From assembly GCF_037975245.1 (NCBI RefSeq), contig NC_092564.1:876984-940983 (forward strand): a stretch of DNA of 64,000 nucleotides. The letters run 5' to 3'. Position numbers and translations under genes: made by a program. Position 1 is the stretch's first letter; each line of letters starts with the position of its first letter. Origin of the DNA: Apostichopus japonicus (lineage: Eukaryota; Echinodermata; Holothuroidea; Aspidochirotida; Stichopodidae). The notes below the pieces were generated by a model that was not told where the DNA came from, ran no database searches, and saw only the letters and a program-made list of their open reading frames with translations. This document shows, piece after piece, positions 1 to 13,922 of this stretch.

Positions 1-2094
1 AAATAATTCCATCCTCAGTTACATGAGGTAACCATGGTAACAGGATGACAAGACTGGGATATGTTTGTCATAATTATTACTCCAGGTAAAAAGACATCTC
101 AATGAAGTTCTTTAAGCATCAGTATATGTGTTATCATTGAGAGGTGTTACTCTCTACACTTCAGTACAACACACACTGCTCAAGGTAACAACGCTCCCTT
201 GGAAAACACTTTCAGTTTTGCAGGTTATTAGGAGGAAAATAACATGGCTTCATATTCAGAGTGAAGGAGATTGACAAAGAGTTAAAGAGACATTAAAATG
301 TAGATATGAACTACTATAGACATGAATACCACACACACACCTATACATGTACAAATACAGTCAGGTTATTAATGTACAACTACAAGGTTAGTCCACTTAT
401 TTTCAAGCTATATTTAACATACAGTAGTATTTAAGTGACTTCATTTTTACCTCTATGTGAGAGGTGCCAGTGTTTACCATTTCATATGATTAATTTAAAG
501 TTGAATAGAGAATACAATACACTTCATGTCACTACTCAGTACAGTAATGATAACTCAAATGCAATTAGTATAAGCAACAAACTGCATTTTAATTAAGATG
601 CATCTTATAGGCTTTGCTCTTTTTATATTTTGTTGATTTTTCTATGTATTCATGAATCTTGCAGTAAGTAACATTAAACAATGCGTCATGATTGAGGCCG
701 AGTGTTCCATGACTGATCATGAACGTTCTCAGCAGCTGTCAGGGCACAGGAATTCATGTCATAACAAGAATGCTGTGTCTCTGTTGTATCAAGTTAGACA
801 GCAGTATTAGTGTGTGCATATAAATTAAACATGAATAAGTACTCGGAAATACTGTATAAACAATAACCAGAAATACCCACAGACAAAAAGGAACATAGTG
901 TGCATAACAAAACTACCATAGCAATCCCTTAAGGTTCTTATTCTCACATAAAATTAGTTATAGACCGTCTATACTGCTATATTAATGTAAAGTGTCATCA
1001 TGGTATGAATTTAGAACAAACTTTCTGCACACTTTCTCAGTGTACACATGTTATATTTGCACACTTCAATTAACATGTTTCATTTCATGTATAGTACTAA
1101 TGTAATGGAAAAATTTAAAAACCAAAACAATCCTGCATAATATTTCAGGAAAACTGAAATTGACTGTGTTTGGCATCTCAGGAAATGATATAGCAAAATT
1201 TTCAATTTAGTTTAATCTTGTAGACTGTACACACACATGCTGTTCAACTTGTTACCTTGATTACATTAGATGGATATTGTACAGTACACACAAATTCAGC
1301 AGCCAGTAACAAACAAAAAATGTAATTTCTTAATTAATTAATTAGAAAAATGAGTAAGTTTAACACATACCGTATACCCTAATTTAGGGGTAAACACTAG
1401 ATTTTACTTCATAAATTGATCTTCACATATATCTAACAGAGAGTTCCATGGAAGGATGTTACTTTCATCCAACCAGGTATTGATCCAACAACCAGGTATT
1501 GATCCACATACTTAGGATATTAGGACACCAGGATGACTAGTCCTCTGCTTCTTACAGATATGTGTGTTCCTTTAACTAAAGGGGACACTGTAAGGTCTCC
1601 ACTAGTCCTTTTGTCCTCTTCTTTGAACTGAGAGGTCAGAGCCTGTCTGAACTATTTCACCTCCCAAGGGCAAGTTTAGCACTTAAAAGGTTTAAATATA
1701 TCCTCTTAGAGGAGAATATGAAACATGAATATAATGGCTGATCACAATTGTCATGGGATGCAGAGTAACTGGAAGTAGGGGTAAAAGTTATTACAAAATA
1801 TCATTGGAAGTGAAAGTATCAATTCACTGAATAACTGTGTCAAGGTTATCAAGTTGATATACAATGCTCTCATATGATATCTTTCAGTATATATATATGT
1901 TTACCATTATGTATTATGATTAGTGATGTGGATACTTGACTAGCCGACCAGTGAATTACACACACAATTTTTCACTAGAACTGGAATATTAGGTCTACAT
2001 ATGAAGATAAAAAAAGAAAAAGTAAGGGCTATACTACTACCTAAGAGGTCAAACAGATATATACTTGCATTGGGCATGAGTTTGTTTTTAAAAG

Positions 2095-2600
2095 TACACC
2101 TAGCCAATATGACCCATATTCAGTAACATTTGTTGTGTGTGATAATCTCATTCAAAATTTGTTGACAATTCTTAAAAGCTCTGAAAGGTTTATGTTAGCC
2201 CTTAATATGTTAACCCCTAAATACAGGCCCACATACCTGTATATCATTTTAATAATGTAATGTTCTTCTTTTCAAAGAAGACAATAAAATATTTCCAAAA
2301 AATTGCGTTAGGCCACAAACCTGTCTTCAAGTTCAGTGTCCTTGAAACAAAGGTTGTGAAACAAATGGATAACATAACAGAAAAATTAGGCAGTCACTCC
2401 CTTTACATCATCAATGTGCATAATTAGCTAATTGTTTATTCACAAATAAAAACTAGAATTAAGAAAAGACTTTTAAAATGGTCAATCTTTGATGGAGTTT
2501 GATGGGAGTTGCAACTATTTTCATGATTTCTAACGCCTATTAGAGTGATTCTAGAGGACAATGTTGTTCATAGGACTAGTCCATAGACCTTTAACTGGTG
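2095..2600 (+). repeat. Dispersed repeat, copy 1 (inverted copy at 20.5-21.1 kb)
   Basis: About 500 bases that match, in reverse complement, the sequence at about 20510-21070. Shared stretches include GATAATCTCATTCAAAAT, CTTAATATGTTAACCCC, AAAAACTAGAATT, AAATGGTCAATCTTTGATGG and TTCATGATTTCTAA. The 20.5-kb copy has roughly 100 extra bases near one end. No coding potential and no clear terminal repeats were seen; it is probably an old non-autonomous transposon. Confidence 0.8.
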
Positions 2601-5600
2601 ATTCACCAGTAACGTAAGATGCACATATAACCATCAACCTTAACTAACAGGGATGGCCAGGTTACAACATTTGTCTTATCATAAATTTGTATAGTTTTTT
2701 ACAGAGTATAGTTAGTTCCAATTCAGAAAAACAATTGTGTCCCACAAAGGTTAAACTAATAAACTTTGATACCTTAAAAATATTTGAAGTCATGTCATGT
2801 AATATTCATCCCAGCTGATGGGAAGTAGGTGAATTAAACTAACCTGAGACTATGTATATCTATAACTTGAAAAGTTGAGTATGGTAACATCAGGTTGTGG
2901 GAATAAGTTCACTGCAAATTGCAGCTTCAAGATTTAATAATTTGCTTTAAAAGCTCAATTAATTTTAGACAAAAATACTAACCCATTAGTGATAAAACAT
3001 AAACCCTTGTTATGACATTCAACAATGTCACTGAAATAATAAAACATCAAATTAAATGCAAGATATTACTGCAAACACATACTGTTTGTACAAGTTCCAG
3101 TCCCAGCAGAAAATGGAATTTATTGTACTTTTTCACAGTTTTGCCAGGAAATTGTGACCAGAGCTATATTGGTAATATGTAAAGCACTACAAACATAACT
3201 GTTCATACAATCAGTAATAGAAACATTAATGATAAATCATAAGATATCTAATCTCATGTAAAATGAAACACTACATGTTCTATTATAACTTATATGTACT
3301 TACATGTACCAAAATATGAAACTACCAAAGCAAAGTACCAAAGTACCAAAGCAAAACCAAAATTAACTGGGTAGTAATTAACAATTTTAAAAAAATGTGA
3401 AGATCAGTTAAAAATATTACCCATAAAATAAATAATTGGTTCCTTCTGTATTAAGTCTTCAAGGTTGAATGATTCAAATAGATGTAATATCAAAGCACTT
3501 TGCTTCCTTCAAATGATCCCAACGAGCAGCCACCTTACTTGTCCTTTTCCAAGCAATTCACTGATCTCTAAAAATTAAGTAACCTAATTAAAAAGTCTGG
3601 TAAATCGAGAACCAGCCAGAACGTGCACACATGGAACAAATAACCAGCAATAGTTGAGACGACCTGAGGATATGTTTACTGGGCAGGATGTTCGTTAATG
3701 GCTAAAACATTTGAATCTTTGAAAGTAACCAGTTTGAAAAAGGTAGTTAGCAGATAAGACAATGGGAGAGACAAGCCACAAACAGATCGTATTCTAGTCA
3801 CCCCAGTCCTGTTCTGACAAGAGGAAGGAAGCTGGCGCAGGTACAATTAAGTTCACCTCTACGCCAATAGTTATTAATGGTAGAATGAACAGGATAATCA
3901 CAATACGCCTTATAGAGGTATTGAGGATCTCAATTGACCTTATAAAAACAACCCTGTTCATAAGATGGAACTAATGTACAATGTTGCCAATCTTAATATT
4001 GTGTGATTCCTACCACATGACTTCACAGATGTTTCATATGATTGGTTGCTTCATTCAATATGTAACCAGACATTGCATATGAGCCAAAACTAGATTAATT
4101 AAAACTTCAATCGCTTTGGCAATAAACCCTCAAACTTGAAAGGCAAGACTGTCTTCCTTCAGCTATTTTCACACACAGACAGACACATTTCTGGAGAATT
4201 TTCTCAAACTTAGTTTCAGTCAAATGGAACAAGAAACTCCATGTCAAGAAAACAATGCTTGAAGCAAGAAATCAGACATACCTGCTCAATCTACAGACAG
4301 GACAAAGTAAACATTAACTCTAACAAAGAAAGTTACTGATTATCAGGTGACTTCCTTTAGTTTGTCTTTGGATGTGGTCAGCAGTACTACTTGACAACTG
4401 ATCTGTAAACAAGTACTGTTTATCCAGACACCAACCAAGTACACTAGGTGGGCAGTAGGATGTTTATAATGCACTACTGGTCAATGGTTACCAATCAAAC
4501 AGATTCAAACACAGCTGTGATTGTGTTTGGAATAACATGCCAAAAGTACAGAAAACATGAAATCAAGAAATTGGTTGATCATGATCAAGACGAACCAATA
4601 AATCGTTAAATAAAGTATAAACCAATTGACAGATATATGAAATGACTTGTAATAATTCTAGGTCACTTGATAATACTAACCATCTTCATCCTATTAAACT
4701 TTGAAGTAGGCATATCAACTATCTTTGGCTTTAATTATATCGAGTGTGAAATTTTGCAAATAAATCAAGCAAACTTGCCATTCATGGGACTAAATAAAAT
4801 TTCCCACAGTCTGCTGGTAGGTAAGGAAGTTTTTAAGCCAGAAAAGGATGTTATTATTGGTTAAACTAACATAAATGTAATCAACCATACTTGTCACACT
4901 AGACAGGATAGGGGGCGTATCTTTGAGTATCTATTCTTTTTTCACCATACACTTGAAGTAATGACCATCAGTCTAACTAAACAAACAATTTTGTGGATCC
5001 TATTCAAATATTGAAAGTTGTGTAACTACCTGTTCAGAAGAGGTAGCTAGACATTACTGTAGTAACAGCAAGAGCTACTGTACAAACAGGAACTTATACT
5101 TGTGATTTACAATAAATTAGCTCACTACTGAATCATTTTTTTTTCAAAATACACTACAGAACTTGTGAAAGTTTTGCAACTACAATGAACACATACACTG
5201 TGAACACACACATGTTATGTTTTGGTCTTAACTTAAATGTTTCGGCCGGCTGGGAAGTCCATGCACACATGAAACCATTAAACTAGATAACATTAACCAC
5301 TAAAATCAATATCTGGAATATCACAACTATAGCAACTTCTTCCAGTTTCAAAAAAACTTGCAAAGGATCCAAAACTCACTTGGCAGCAAAGAGTGCGGAA
5401 ACATCCTTGATAAGTATCACTCTGATAGTTACAGTCAAAACATCACAAATATAAAGGAATCTGCCAACTTTAATCTGTTTTGACAGTAAAATCAATATTT
5501 TATCATCAAAGCTGACTGGGAAATGATAACAAACTTGCTCTTTTAAACTGAATAAGTTGTTTCCAAAGTCTCCTCCACAACACTGATAAGGAGACATAAT

Positions 5601-6891
5601 ATTCAACAGTTCGATACTAACTGCTAATCTAGGATCAGTCAAATAAAATTGGTTTCATTTTCAGCTTTTTTAAAAAAAAAAAAATCATCTACAGCCAAAA
5701 TAATTGCTTCCCTGTACCTTTGATCCTTTCAGTGAAAGTGATTGTGAATGGTTTAATTACTTCTTAAATTCAGACAGAAACTACCTACTGATACAAAATA
5801 ATGTGCTGTGAATTCTTTGAACACAAAAAGATATTTCCCCGAAGACTTAAATTCCAAATCACCAGTTATGCAAACTATCAAGAGCCCTTCAACCATAACT
5901 CATTAAACACTTTCAATTAGTTTTTTTCTTTTGTCTAAAATTTGAAATATATGAATAATCAGTTTTCACATTGTTTTTATAGATTCTATTCATTTTCTGA
6001 CTTAACAAGTCAGCTGTTTATTCAACCAGGAGACTTTTGCCAAAATTCAAGTAGGAAATAAATTAATCTCTACAGTTTTGCCAAACAATTTTGAAAATTT
6101 ATGAAGATGCTTTACATAAACTAATTCTCTTGTCTGTAAATCAACATCAAATAAGAACAATGAAGGCAGCAGAGTCGACGAGAGTGCCTGAGGGGACTTA
6201 TAGTTCTTCAATGACAGAACTTACAAATAAGAATTAAAATATTGTAGAAAACAAACATAAGGGCACTCTGTCAAATTGAGGTAAATTTTTTTTTTTCAGT
6301 TTCTTTGCAATTAAACCATTCAAATTGTGAAAATATATGAAAGTCCCCATAATAATTATAATATTAACACACATCATCTGATTACTTACAAAACCTGAGG
6401 AAACAATGCTCCAATTGACAACTAGATCCAAGATGAAGAATATTTCCTCTCTCCTGTAGAGACTATCATAAGTGCTGCCTCCTTCATGTACGCAGAGCAA
6501 GAGAGTACACAGCTATCATCTCCTGCTGCATAGTTCATACACAACAACCTTCCAAACACTTGATCCCTAAATATACACTGTTGTAGAGTTAAGACTCCAT
6601 GAAAGCTAACATTGAAGTGACAAGATATCAATTGGTGTTAAGATAGCAGGCTCCAGAACGAGACCCAAAGAAATTAGATTTGAAATTGAAAAATGCCAGA
6701 GCAGCACTGACACTGCATAAAAAGGTGTCAAGATAAACACTTGCTGAGTTGTTTATAAGATTTACTGTGTACAGTCAAGTTCAATGCCAATGAGGCTCAA
6801 GAAAACGTCATGAATGGTAAGTCAATTTACTGTTTCTGTTTGCTGGAGTCATTCCTCTTCAAATCATTGACAAATCAAAAGATTTAAGTTG

Positions 6892-7150
6892 AAATGTTAC
6901 TAACTCCAGTAACATAACACATCCTTCCTTGTTCAAATGTTACTAACTCCAGTAACACAACACATCCTTCCATGTTGAAATGTTACTAACTCCAGTAACA
7001 CAACACATCCTTCCATGTTGACATGTTACTAACTCCAGTAACACAACACACCCTTCCATGTAGAAATGTTACTAACTCCAGTTACAACACAACACACCCT
7101 TCCATGTTGAAATGTTACTAACTTCAGTAACACAACACATCCTTCCATGT
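6892..7150 (+). repeat. Minisatellite, six units of 43 bp
   Basis: Units begin at 6892, 6935, 6978, 7021, 7064 and 7110 and contain AATGTTACTAACTCCAGTAA followed by CACAACACATCCTTCCATG. The first five spacings are exactly 43; one unit is 46 because of a small insertion. GTTACTaactccAGTAAC within each unit can pair as a short hairpin. Confidence 0.95.
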
Positions 7151-8806
7151 AAGTTCATTTAACAGCAGGCACCCCAAAACTCACTTGTTTATATCATTTA
7201 TTAATGTCGATAGATCAAAGTGTGTACGTAAGAGGAGAATATAGTCAATTATTCTAAGGTCTCACCAATTATTGTGAAGCCTATAGATACTATCTGCTAA
7301 AGTAATAGGCCATTAAATAATGAAGAAAGATGTTCCCTTATAACACAAAATGTACATGTTTTCTGTTAAGTGTCAATTCTTATTTTGCACAGTATTCTTG
7401 AAATATCATATATACTGCTGCAAACTTTACAGAGAGACGCTAAACCACTTTCTATTCCACTGCTTTTTGTCAGCGGGCTCTTCAAGTACTGCTCTAAAAC
7501 ACATTTTGTGCATTCATTTGGGCTTTCCATATCTTGGCAACAACTAGTTAAGAAATTAATACAGGACTTCCATTGTTTCATCTCTGTGATCTTTCATAAA
7601 TAATGTCTAGTGTAGTCTGGGCAGTTGAATGGTAACTAGTAGCAACAGCCTGGTTGTACTCCGAAGCATATTCTGAGACAACCATACTGTAAGAATCCTG
7701 CAGGTTTCTGCAGGCTGTAACATGTCCCTTACTTGTACATCTGACTTGCAAATATTTACATTGAAGATGAATATCCTCGAGCACCAAACGGTTCCCTGTT
7801 GAGTCTTTGCTTGCTAAAGAAGCAAGCGCAGCAATTAGCCTAAGTCATAGCTCTCCCCTATTCCTCCTCATGTGATATATGATCCAAGGGTCAATTGCTT
7901 CTGTTGTGATAAATCTCTGTCCTGCCAGCTCTTCTCCTTTCAGAAAACTGCTCGTGAACATCATTTTTTTTTTGTCTTCAAATTAATTAGCAAGATGTAC
8001 AAGTTTCCATACGTGTATGACTAGCCTCGAAGAATCAATGTAATGCTGAAAATTTACATTTTCTTGTGTTGCTGACAAAACGCTGCAAGTTTCTGGGGTT
8101 GGTGAGATTCTTATCAGAAGAGGAATGTCACTGATTTATCACATAAATCATAATTGAAATAATCATAATAATAAGCACTGTAAGTGAGGGTTACCCTTCA
8201 TTTCCATGAGATGACCAATACTTCTTTCTTGTGTCTTTGGATAACTACATAACAAACTTGGCTCAATTCTGTTTACTTGCAGGTGGTTGTGTTAACAATA
8301 TCAGGTTTCCAGCAATGGTAATACACAGACAACTACTGTTTAATATCCCTTATCTCAAGCGCCTCCCCCCTCCCCCTCCCCCTCTCCCTATGAAAGTGTC
8401 ATGTTGAGAATAACAATCAACACTTTCAAATTACATCTAGAGTAAATTTCATGATTAAGAAGATAATTAGTCAATCTCATGAAATGATGGTATAAGAAAG
8501 TTTTTCCCACCCCACCCCATCCCCACCCCGATCCCCACTCTCAAAGAAACATACACACATACACATCAAAAGATGTCCATCTAGTCTGATCTCATCCAAG
8601 GCTGTACTCTCAGAACATGTGTAGTTTATTGCAGTGACATACAATCTCTCAATGCAGAGAGGCTCATTTTTTTATACTTTGGAAGTCTCCTATTCTGCAA
8701 GATGAACAAATGTCAATCAGTTCCTTCCCTTCTCTGACCCCACAGATTTCTTGTCTCTTAACGGGCCTCCTGCGCCCTCAAAATAACGATGAAATCATCA
8801 ATTTAC

Positions 8807-9034
8807 CTTGTGTACCGACCAAGATGATGGGTAAATCGGCTGTGTTTCTGTAGTGGGCAAGCTTGGCATAGAAATTATACAAAAGATGGAAGCTTCTCTC
8901 ATCCTCCACACTGAAGACGAGGATAACAGCATCGACCCAGGAGCAAAACTGTAACTCTGGAGCAGATCCTTCATCTCGAATTAGTAAGAGGTGACTTCTA
9001 TCGTCCACTAATATTTCTTTCTTAAACCTCCCAC
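8807..9034 (-). CDS. AGAP1: AGAP coding exon 4, core of the GTPase-like domain
   Basis: A 228-base exon that completes [20 protein letters not shown] and continues through [36 protein letters not shown], then [12 protein letters not shown] replaces the usual DxxG, and the G4 position is TQ followed by a split codon (TQD in relatives) instead of NKxD. Both are known peculiarities of the centaurin-gamma GTPase-like domain. The acceptor is CTACTGTAG and the donor GTAAAT. The exon ends in phase 1 (CAA-G), as expected if the next exon opens with the AT of an Asp codon. That exon was not found in 1-8800, so the gene continues beyond the left edge of the window. Confidence 0.95.
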
Positions 9035-11078
9035 CTACAGTAGGTAAAGCAAAGAAATGCAGGCATGGATATGACTCATGAAACAGAGGACCATGCAGTA
9101 GCAGTTAGGTGTAAAAGTCATCAATGAATACACTAATTTGCTAGTTAAGACTGTATGCATTTATTGTACTGACATTTTAAAAGCTTGTTACATTAACAAC
9201 TGACACGATGACAACTTTATTTGCAGAGTTAAACCAACCATTTGCTGCATCATTTTATGTGCGTATCTCAAGTGCTGCTACTGTACGTCTGAGACATTCC
9301 TGTTTCACAATTTTGTTACTATGAAGAGAGGTAGATAGTTCACTAGTCAGATCTCAGAATCTTTAATTTGCACGCCTTTTAAAAGCTCAGTACATTTTCT
9401 GCTTAATTTGCTTACCCAAGCTGATCTCTCTGGAGAATTACTTATCCACAGTATTATTGCTTTATAGTACGATGCTATGCAAAGAAAGCTTATGTATTGC
9501 TAACGTATGCAGAACCTTATTTTCACTACATTGCCAATAACAATATTCGTAAATGTCACAACTACTATGTTAAAAATATGAACATAACATTAAAGTCTCT
9601 GTAAAATGTGGTGGGTGTTAAAAAAACATATTGGTACATAACAAACAGAGAACAAGCAAAAAATATGAATGTTATTTACATTCATGTCATACTAACATTT
9701 CATACACTAAACAGATGTCCACAATACCTAATAACCAAGACCCAACACAGATAAACCTGTTGATAACTATTTCACCCACATAAAAATAATTTGTTCAGAC
9801 AAGTTTAGCTCCAAGCAAATTGGGAGGTAAATATCACTGCACTGTGTCCTAAGGTGAAGAATAAGCTAATGATGCCATGAGCCCTGTTGCAGGAGGTCAA
9901 ACTCACACTTGTCCTGAAATTTCATCCTCCAAGCAATATGCCTCAGAGTCATTCTCACCTCTCTGGAATTTGACAACTTTCTGGTAAAAATAACCACCTA
10001 AAGTGACAAAGAGCACTCCACTTGAAGAGTCATCATTTACTAGTTCAACATGTGCAAATGAACTTCTCATGATTTCCAACTGCTTTAGAGAAATCTCTGT
10101 GACGACGAGGCCCAGAAGAGGGTTTTCATTTCAAAATGTTATTTTTTGGGTCTTTTTGCTAGAGAAAACTGTATGATCAAATCATTTGGAATTTAAGTCT
10201 TATCTGAACATTAAGTTGATCGTACAATCATGTTTTTTTCTTCATACTTTTTTTCAAATCAATTCTATCAATATGGATTTCATAGATATATACTTAGGCC
10301 TGCACAAACTCCTTTACCAACTCTTGTGATCACTAAAATTAAGGGCTAAGAAATTGGCAATAAATCCTTGGCCTAAGCTGTCACAGTTAACCAGTACAGC
10401 AGTACTTTAAATGAAAAAGGTTCCATAATATCTGGATATTTGTGCAGTCTGTTTACTATTGACTGGGTCTGCTCTTCCCCCTGTCTCTCCCCTCCCCCTT
10501 GTTATTAGCAAAATGATATTGATTAATAATCATGTAATAATAAAGTTTAAAAAATAACTTTCCATCTTGTAGATCTCATCCTTGCAATAAATTTTAGAAA
10601 TACAAGCTGATAATATGTACAGTATCATATAAATTACACAGCCACCAAAGACATACCAAACAGTGAGTATTCCTGTATCAGCAATTTCACACAGATACAA
10701 ACACGTCTGGATAACAGTTAAAGAGGCCATGACACGAAAAATCCAACTCATCGAGAGTAACTTCCTCTGAATCTATGAGAAAATCTATGTTCAAAACTAT
10801 CCTCAACACCTTGAAAACCTCAAGGACTAATTAGTAATTAACGTTTTAATATTCGCATCCGAAAATAGATATCTGAGAATGCGATTTCACAACAAGACAA
10901 TGATGACGTCATGTTAGGAACACACGTGCAAAGCTCAGGCATGTATCGGATGCGCGACGATCATACCGTTCCATATACAGTACACGCACATTTACACTGA
11001 GAGAACAACCACTGTATTACGCTATATCGTTAGAAATTTCAAGTTTGTTTTACAACTGTTGTAAACTATCCGAGAGAA

Positions 11079-11410
11079 ATGCCGGTCCGTTGTGTTGTTG
11101 GGGCTGCATAAATATCATTACCCATGCAATTAGCCTTCATCCATGGCTGAAGGACGAAAAAAAACACGGCGATTATGACCATGTTAGTGCACAACACCAG
11201 CGCCGATTTCACTGGGCCTAGCCAGTATGCAGCTCCGAATGAAGCGAACACTTCACGGAAGCATACTACGATCCCTCCTTTTTGTTATGAAATAAAACAA
11301 ATGGACTTTAACGGTTCGACATAAAAGAGTCATTCTTCTGTCAAGTAATCCACAAAAAACTACTCTGAAGACCAGATCGGGGAACAGGAAACCTCCAATG
11401 GGGCAAGTGG
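11079..11410 (+). pseudogene. THAP zinc-finger domain relic (Kolobok gene)
   Basis: Begins MPVRCVVGAA, the classic opening of a THAP C2CH DNA-binding domain (usually MPxxCxxxxC). Across two frameshifts it continues as ADFTGPSQYA and then SEHFTEAYYDPSF, matching the family's CSEHFTxxxYxPSF end. In-frame stops and missing zinc ligands show it is broken. THAP domains are the DNA-binding part of Kolobok and P-type transposases. It lies about 360 bases inside the left terminal repeat, where the first exon of the transposon gene would be expected. Confidence 0.8.
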
Positions 11411-12654
11411 CGATCCTTAGAAGGTAGCGCGCCGAGCACTAGTAGTACTATAGTATTAGCGTTACTACACTGAAGTCGCAATAGACGAAGAGATTTTACT
11501 GTATCATCTAAATTAACACCCCCTTCAATGCTCTATTGTATACTAATAAGCTATGAGGTTAGCTTCAGAAGCGATGGGTTACATCTTCTTGTGAACAAAT
11601 CTCAGTGCCCCAATTTATTTCTGGAATATGCTGGATCAGTTAATTATAGCAATAATTTCTTATTCCTATTCCAGGAAAACCATTTATTATGTTGTGGAGG
11701 GAGTGGGGGTAATGGGGATGAGTCAAAATAGGTAGGTAAAAAGATTTTATTCCAAAGGTTGTTTAATTAAATCTCAAAGCGATTTATTTTAAAGTCACAG
11801 AGCCAAAAATTCACACAACATAGTTCAAGTGTTAAATCATTGAACAAAATTTATTCAATATCAGTTCTAGACAGTCATTCTGGACAATCTGAACTAACAT
11901 TAACAACAATCATTGTATTATATGACATAAAAGTAAAACTGTACTTTCCATAAACATTATCATTCTTAAATTACACTAATGTAATTTGTGACATCATAGG
12001 AGGTTAAAAGAAAACAACTTACATGAATTTTTTGCTTTAAGCCTACAAAGCAGTTGCATGTCCATCGCTATCAATCGTTGTTGTGACAAATTAATTAGAA
12101 TAATCCAGAAGCAAATACAATACAGGGTTATTTAAACCAAGAAACACTGCACGACGCAACTCACATGCAAAAATGTTACCCACGCACGACGACACGTACA
12201 ACACTGATGGGCAATGTGAAACACAGCATCACACGCATTAAAACAATCGAAGACCATTAAACAGGGTGTACTGCTGAGTTTTTGAAGAAAGACTACAAAA
12301 CAAACCAACTGCTGCTGAAGAAACAGTCTAAACATTGCTGCCTCCATTGGTCTTTATTATGACTTTTCTGTCAAATATCATTGGTGATATGGATATTTTG
12401 GCTTCCAGATTAAAGGTACGAATCAAACGAGGTAAATGCCCCTAAAAAGGTCAATGCCCGTTCCCTTATGCACATATTATATGACATCACGGTCACGCCA
12501 ATACTTGTGTCCAAATGCTTCAAAACATGCCTTTTCTTTTATTGTTGATGTTGGGTCTGGAAAATAACCTTTCATCCTGAATTAAAAGTCTTGAATTTCA
12601 ATATATCAACACTGAGGGAACCCTGACGGATTGATAATCCAACACAATCGTAGT

Positions 12655-12838
12655 TTAGAAAGGCTTCCTATACAATGAGTTTTCTCCTGGCAACTTGAAT
12701 CCAGTGTAATGACCATTGGCTGGAAAATCACTTCTGATCCTTTGGACTGCACATGATGGTAGCACAACCCTGACGTGTCTTGCTAGGAACCCCAAGTATC
12801 ATTGAACCTGTTGACCGTAGGCTATGTATCTGTACTGC
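12655..12838 (-). pseudogene. P2X7-like transposon protein relic, last exon
   Basis: After a TTTTTTCCCAG acceptor it reads RYIAYGQQVQ, stop, YLGFLARHVRVVLPSCAV, then RIRSDFPANGHYTGFKLP, ending at TAA (12655-12657). This matches the C-terminus of P2X7-like domains (RYxxYRQFVRW.WGxLGxxxRxxxPxCxxxxIR..FP...YxGF). The internal TGA replaces the family Trp codon. The conserved cysteine-rich middle part (around a GNTDWCxCGNC motif) was not found between this exon and 13265, which suggests an internal deletion. Confidence 0.85.
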
Positions 12839-13264
12839 CTGGGAAAAAATTTATGAAAGTTCAAAATGTATTAATGTTGGCCATGATGTCCACAATAACA
12901 AGCAGGCACACAATGTACAGTTATGGTTACATTTGTTGTGATTTTACACCTTCCATGTATCATGAAACATTCTTTTGTTTCAGAAAATTGATTTGCAAAA
13001 CTCCAGGCCAAAGTACTAGCCAAGTAATAATGAGTATGAAATAACACATATGCCTACCTAGCATGGCTGCATAATGCAACTTACATCCCCGAGCCAAACT
13101 TTCAGTATGCAACCAACCCTACTAGTACTACACACTCTACATATGGGTTGTAAGATACCGTAACACAACGCACAATACGGTTTAGGGTGTTCCGCGAATT
13201 CCAACAACACATGCACAAAATGGACTGGATTTTGTTTTTAAATGCTTCGTTAATAAATTCTTAC

Positions 13265-13539
13265 CACGTTGTATGTTCCTTGCAATGGTTTCGAACGGAT
13301 TTCTTCTTCGATATGTTGTGGAGCTTCAATTTCGGCTCGTTTAACAGGCTCGAACTGATACGGTTCTAACACCTCCGCTCCACCCTCAGCGTTCGGTTCA
13401 ATATTGGAATGATCATCGCCTTCACTCTCTGCTTCGAATATGAGAAAGGGCACTCTAATTATAGCCCAATTTCACTGCCTAGTGAAGAACCATTATCACT
13501 TTGAACTTCGATTGCCGCATTTGGCTCTGGATCCGCCAT
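13265..13539 (-). pseudogene. P2X7-like transposon protein relic, first exon
   Basis: The ATG at 13539 opens MADPEPNAAIEVQ, followed by a frameshift or stop near 13459. It continues in another frame as GDDHSNIEPNAEGGAEVLEP, then YQFEPVKRAEIEAP and QHIEEE, ending at a GTAAGA donor. This is the acidic N-terminus of the P2X-purinoceptor-7-like proteins that are numerous in echinoderm and other invertebrate genomes and travel with THAP and Kolobok genes. The function of this accessory protein is not established. This copy is broken. Confidence 0.8.
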
Positions 13540-13922
13540 TTCACAGGAAATTTTGATTTGATATCGCACTTGTGATCGGTGTTTTGTTTAGTAACTACTA
13601 GTGGTATGTGTACTTGTCTACTGTGTACGTGAATGGTACCGTAGCAGCGACAACAAATATGTGTTCAAAACGTGACGTCACATGACGTCATGCGAATCGG
13701 AAAATTTTCGAGTAAACAAAGTTTCAAACGCCGAAAAGGGTAAATTCATTCTCAATTTTCGACTTGAAAAATCAAGTTTTAAACTGGCAGATTGGTTGAT
13801 ACATGTTTTAGAGAACATTCTTTGATGGATCCCAAAAATATAGGACTTTGAAATTTTCGTGTCATGGCCACTTTAAATTTCAAGCATTATAAGACTGAAT
13901 CCTTTTGTTCTGGAGGTCTTAC

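Larger units (their letters stand above)
1..8806 (-). other. AGAP intron 4, incomplete
   Basis: Intronic sequence from the donor of exon 4 to the window edge. It holds a dispersed repeat (about 2095-2600), a 43-bp minisatellite (6892-7150), a polypyrimidine tract near 8355-8395 and a C-rich stretch near 8505-8540. Searching by eye for the expected next AGAP exon (DAIS..NPRVIDD, then KRCTYYETC) on the minus strand gave nothing. Otherwise it is AT-rich with no gene I can support. Confidence 0.8.
10722..13872. mobile_element. Decayed Kolobok-like DNA transposon, TTAA-flanked
   Basis: The termini are inverted repeats: the left end starts AGAGGCCATGACACGAAAA and the right end, reverse complemented, starts AGTGGCCATGACACGAAAA. 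Both are flanked by TTAA (10718-10721 and 13873-13876), the target duplicated by Kolobok and piggyBac elements. Inside are a THAP-domain relic on the plus strand and a two-exon P2X7-like relic on the minus strand, an association that favours Kolobok over piggyBac. Both genes carry stops and frameshifts, so the copy is inactive. No DDE transposase core could be read in 11500-12650. Confidence 0.85.
9035..13922 (-). other. AGAP intron 3
   Basis: A 4.9-kb intron bounded by the exon 3 donor and exon 4 acceptor. About two thirds of it is the Kolobok-like element at 10722-13872. The rest (9035-10717 and 13877-13922) shows no gene. Confidence 0.9.

Noticed and set aside
12132-12347. A 71-codon cysteine-rich minus-strand frame inside the Kolobok-like element
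   Set aside because: No match to known Kolobok or P2X7-like motifs. It lies downstream of the P2X7-like stop codon.
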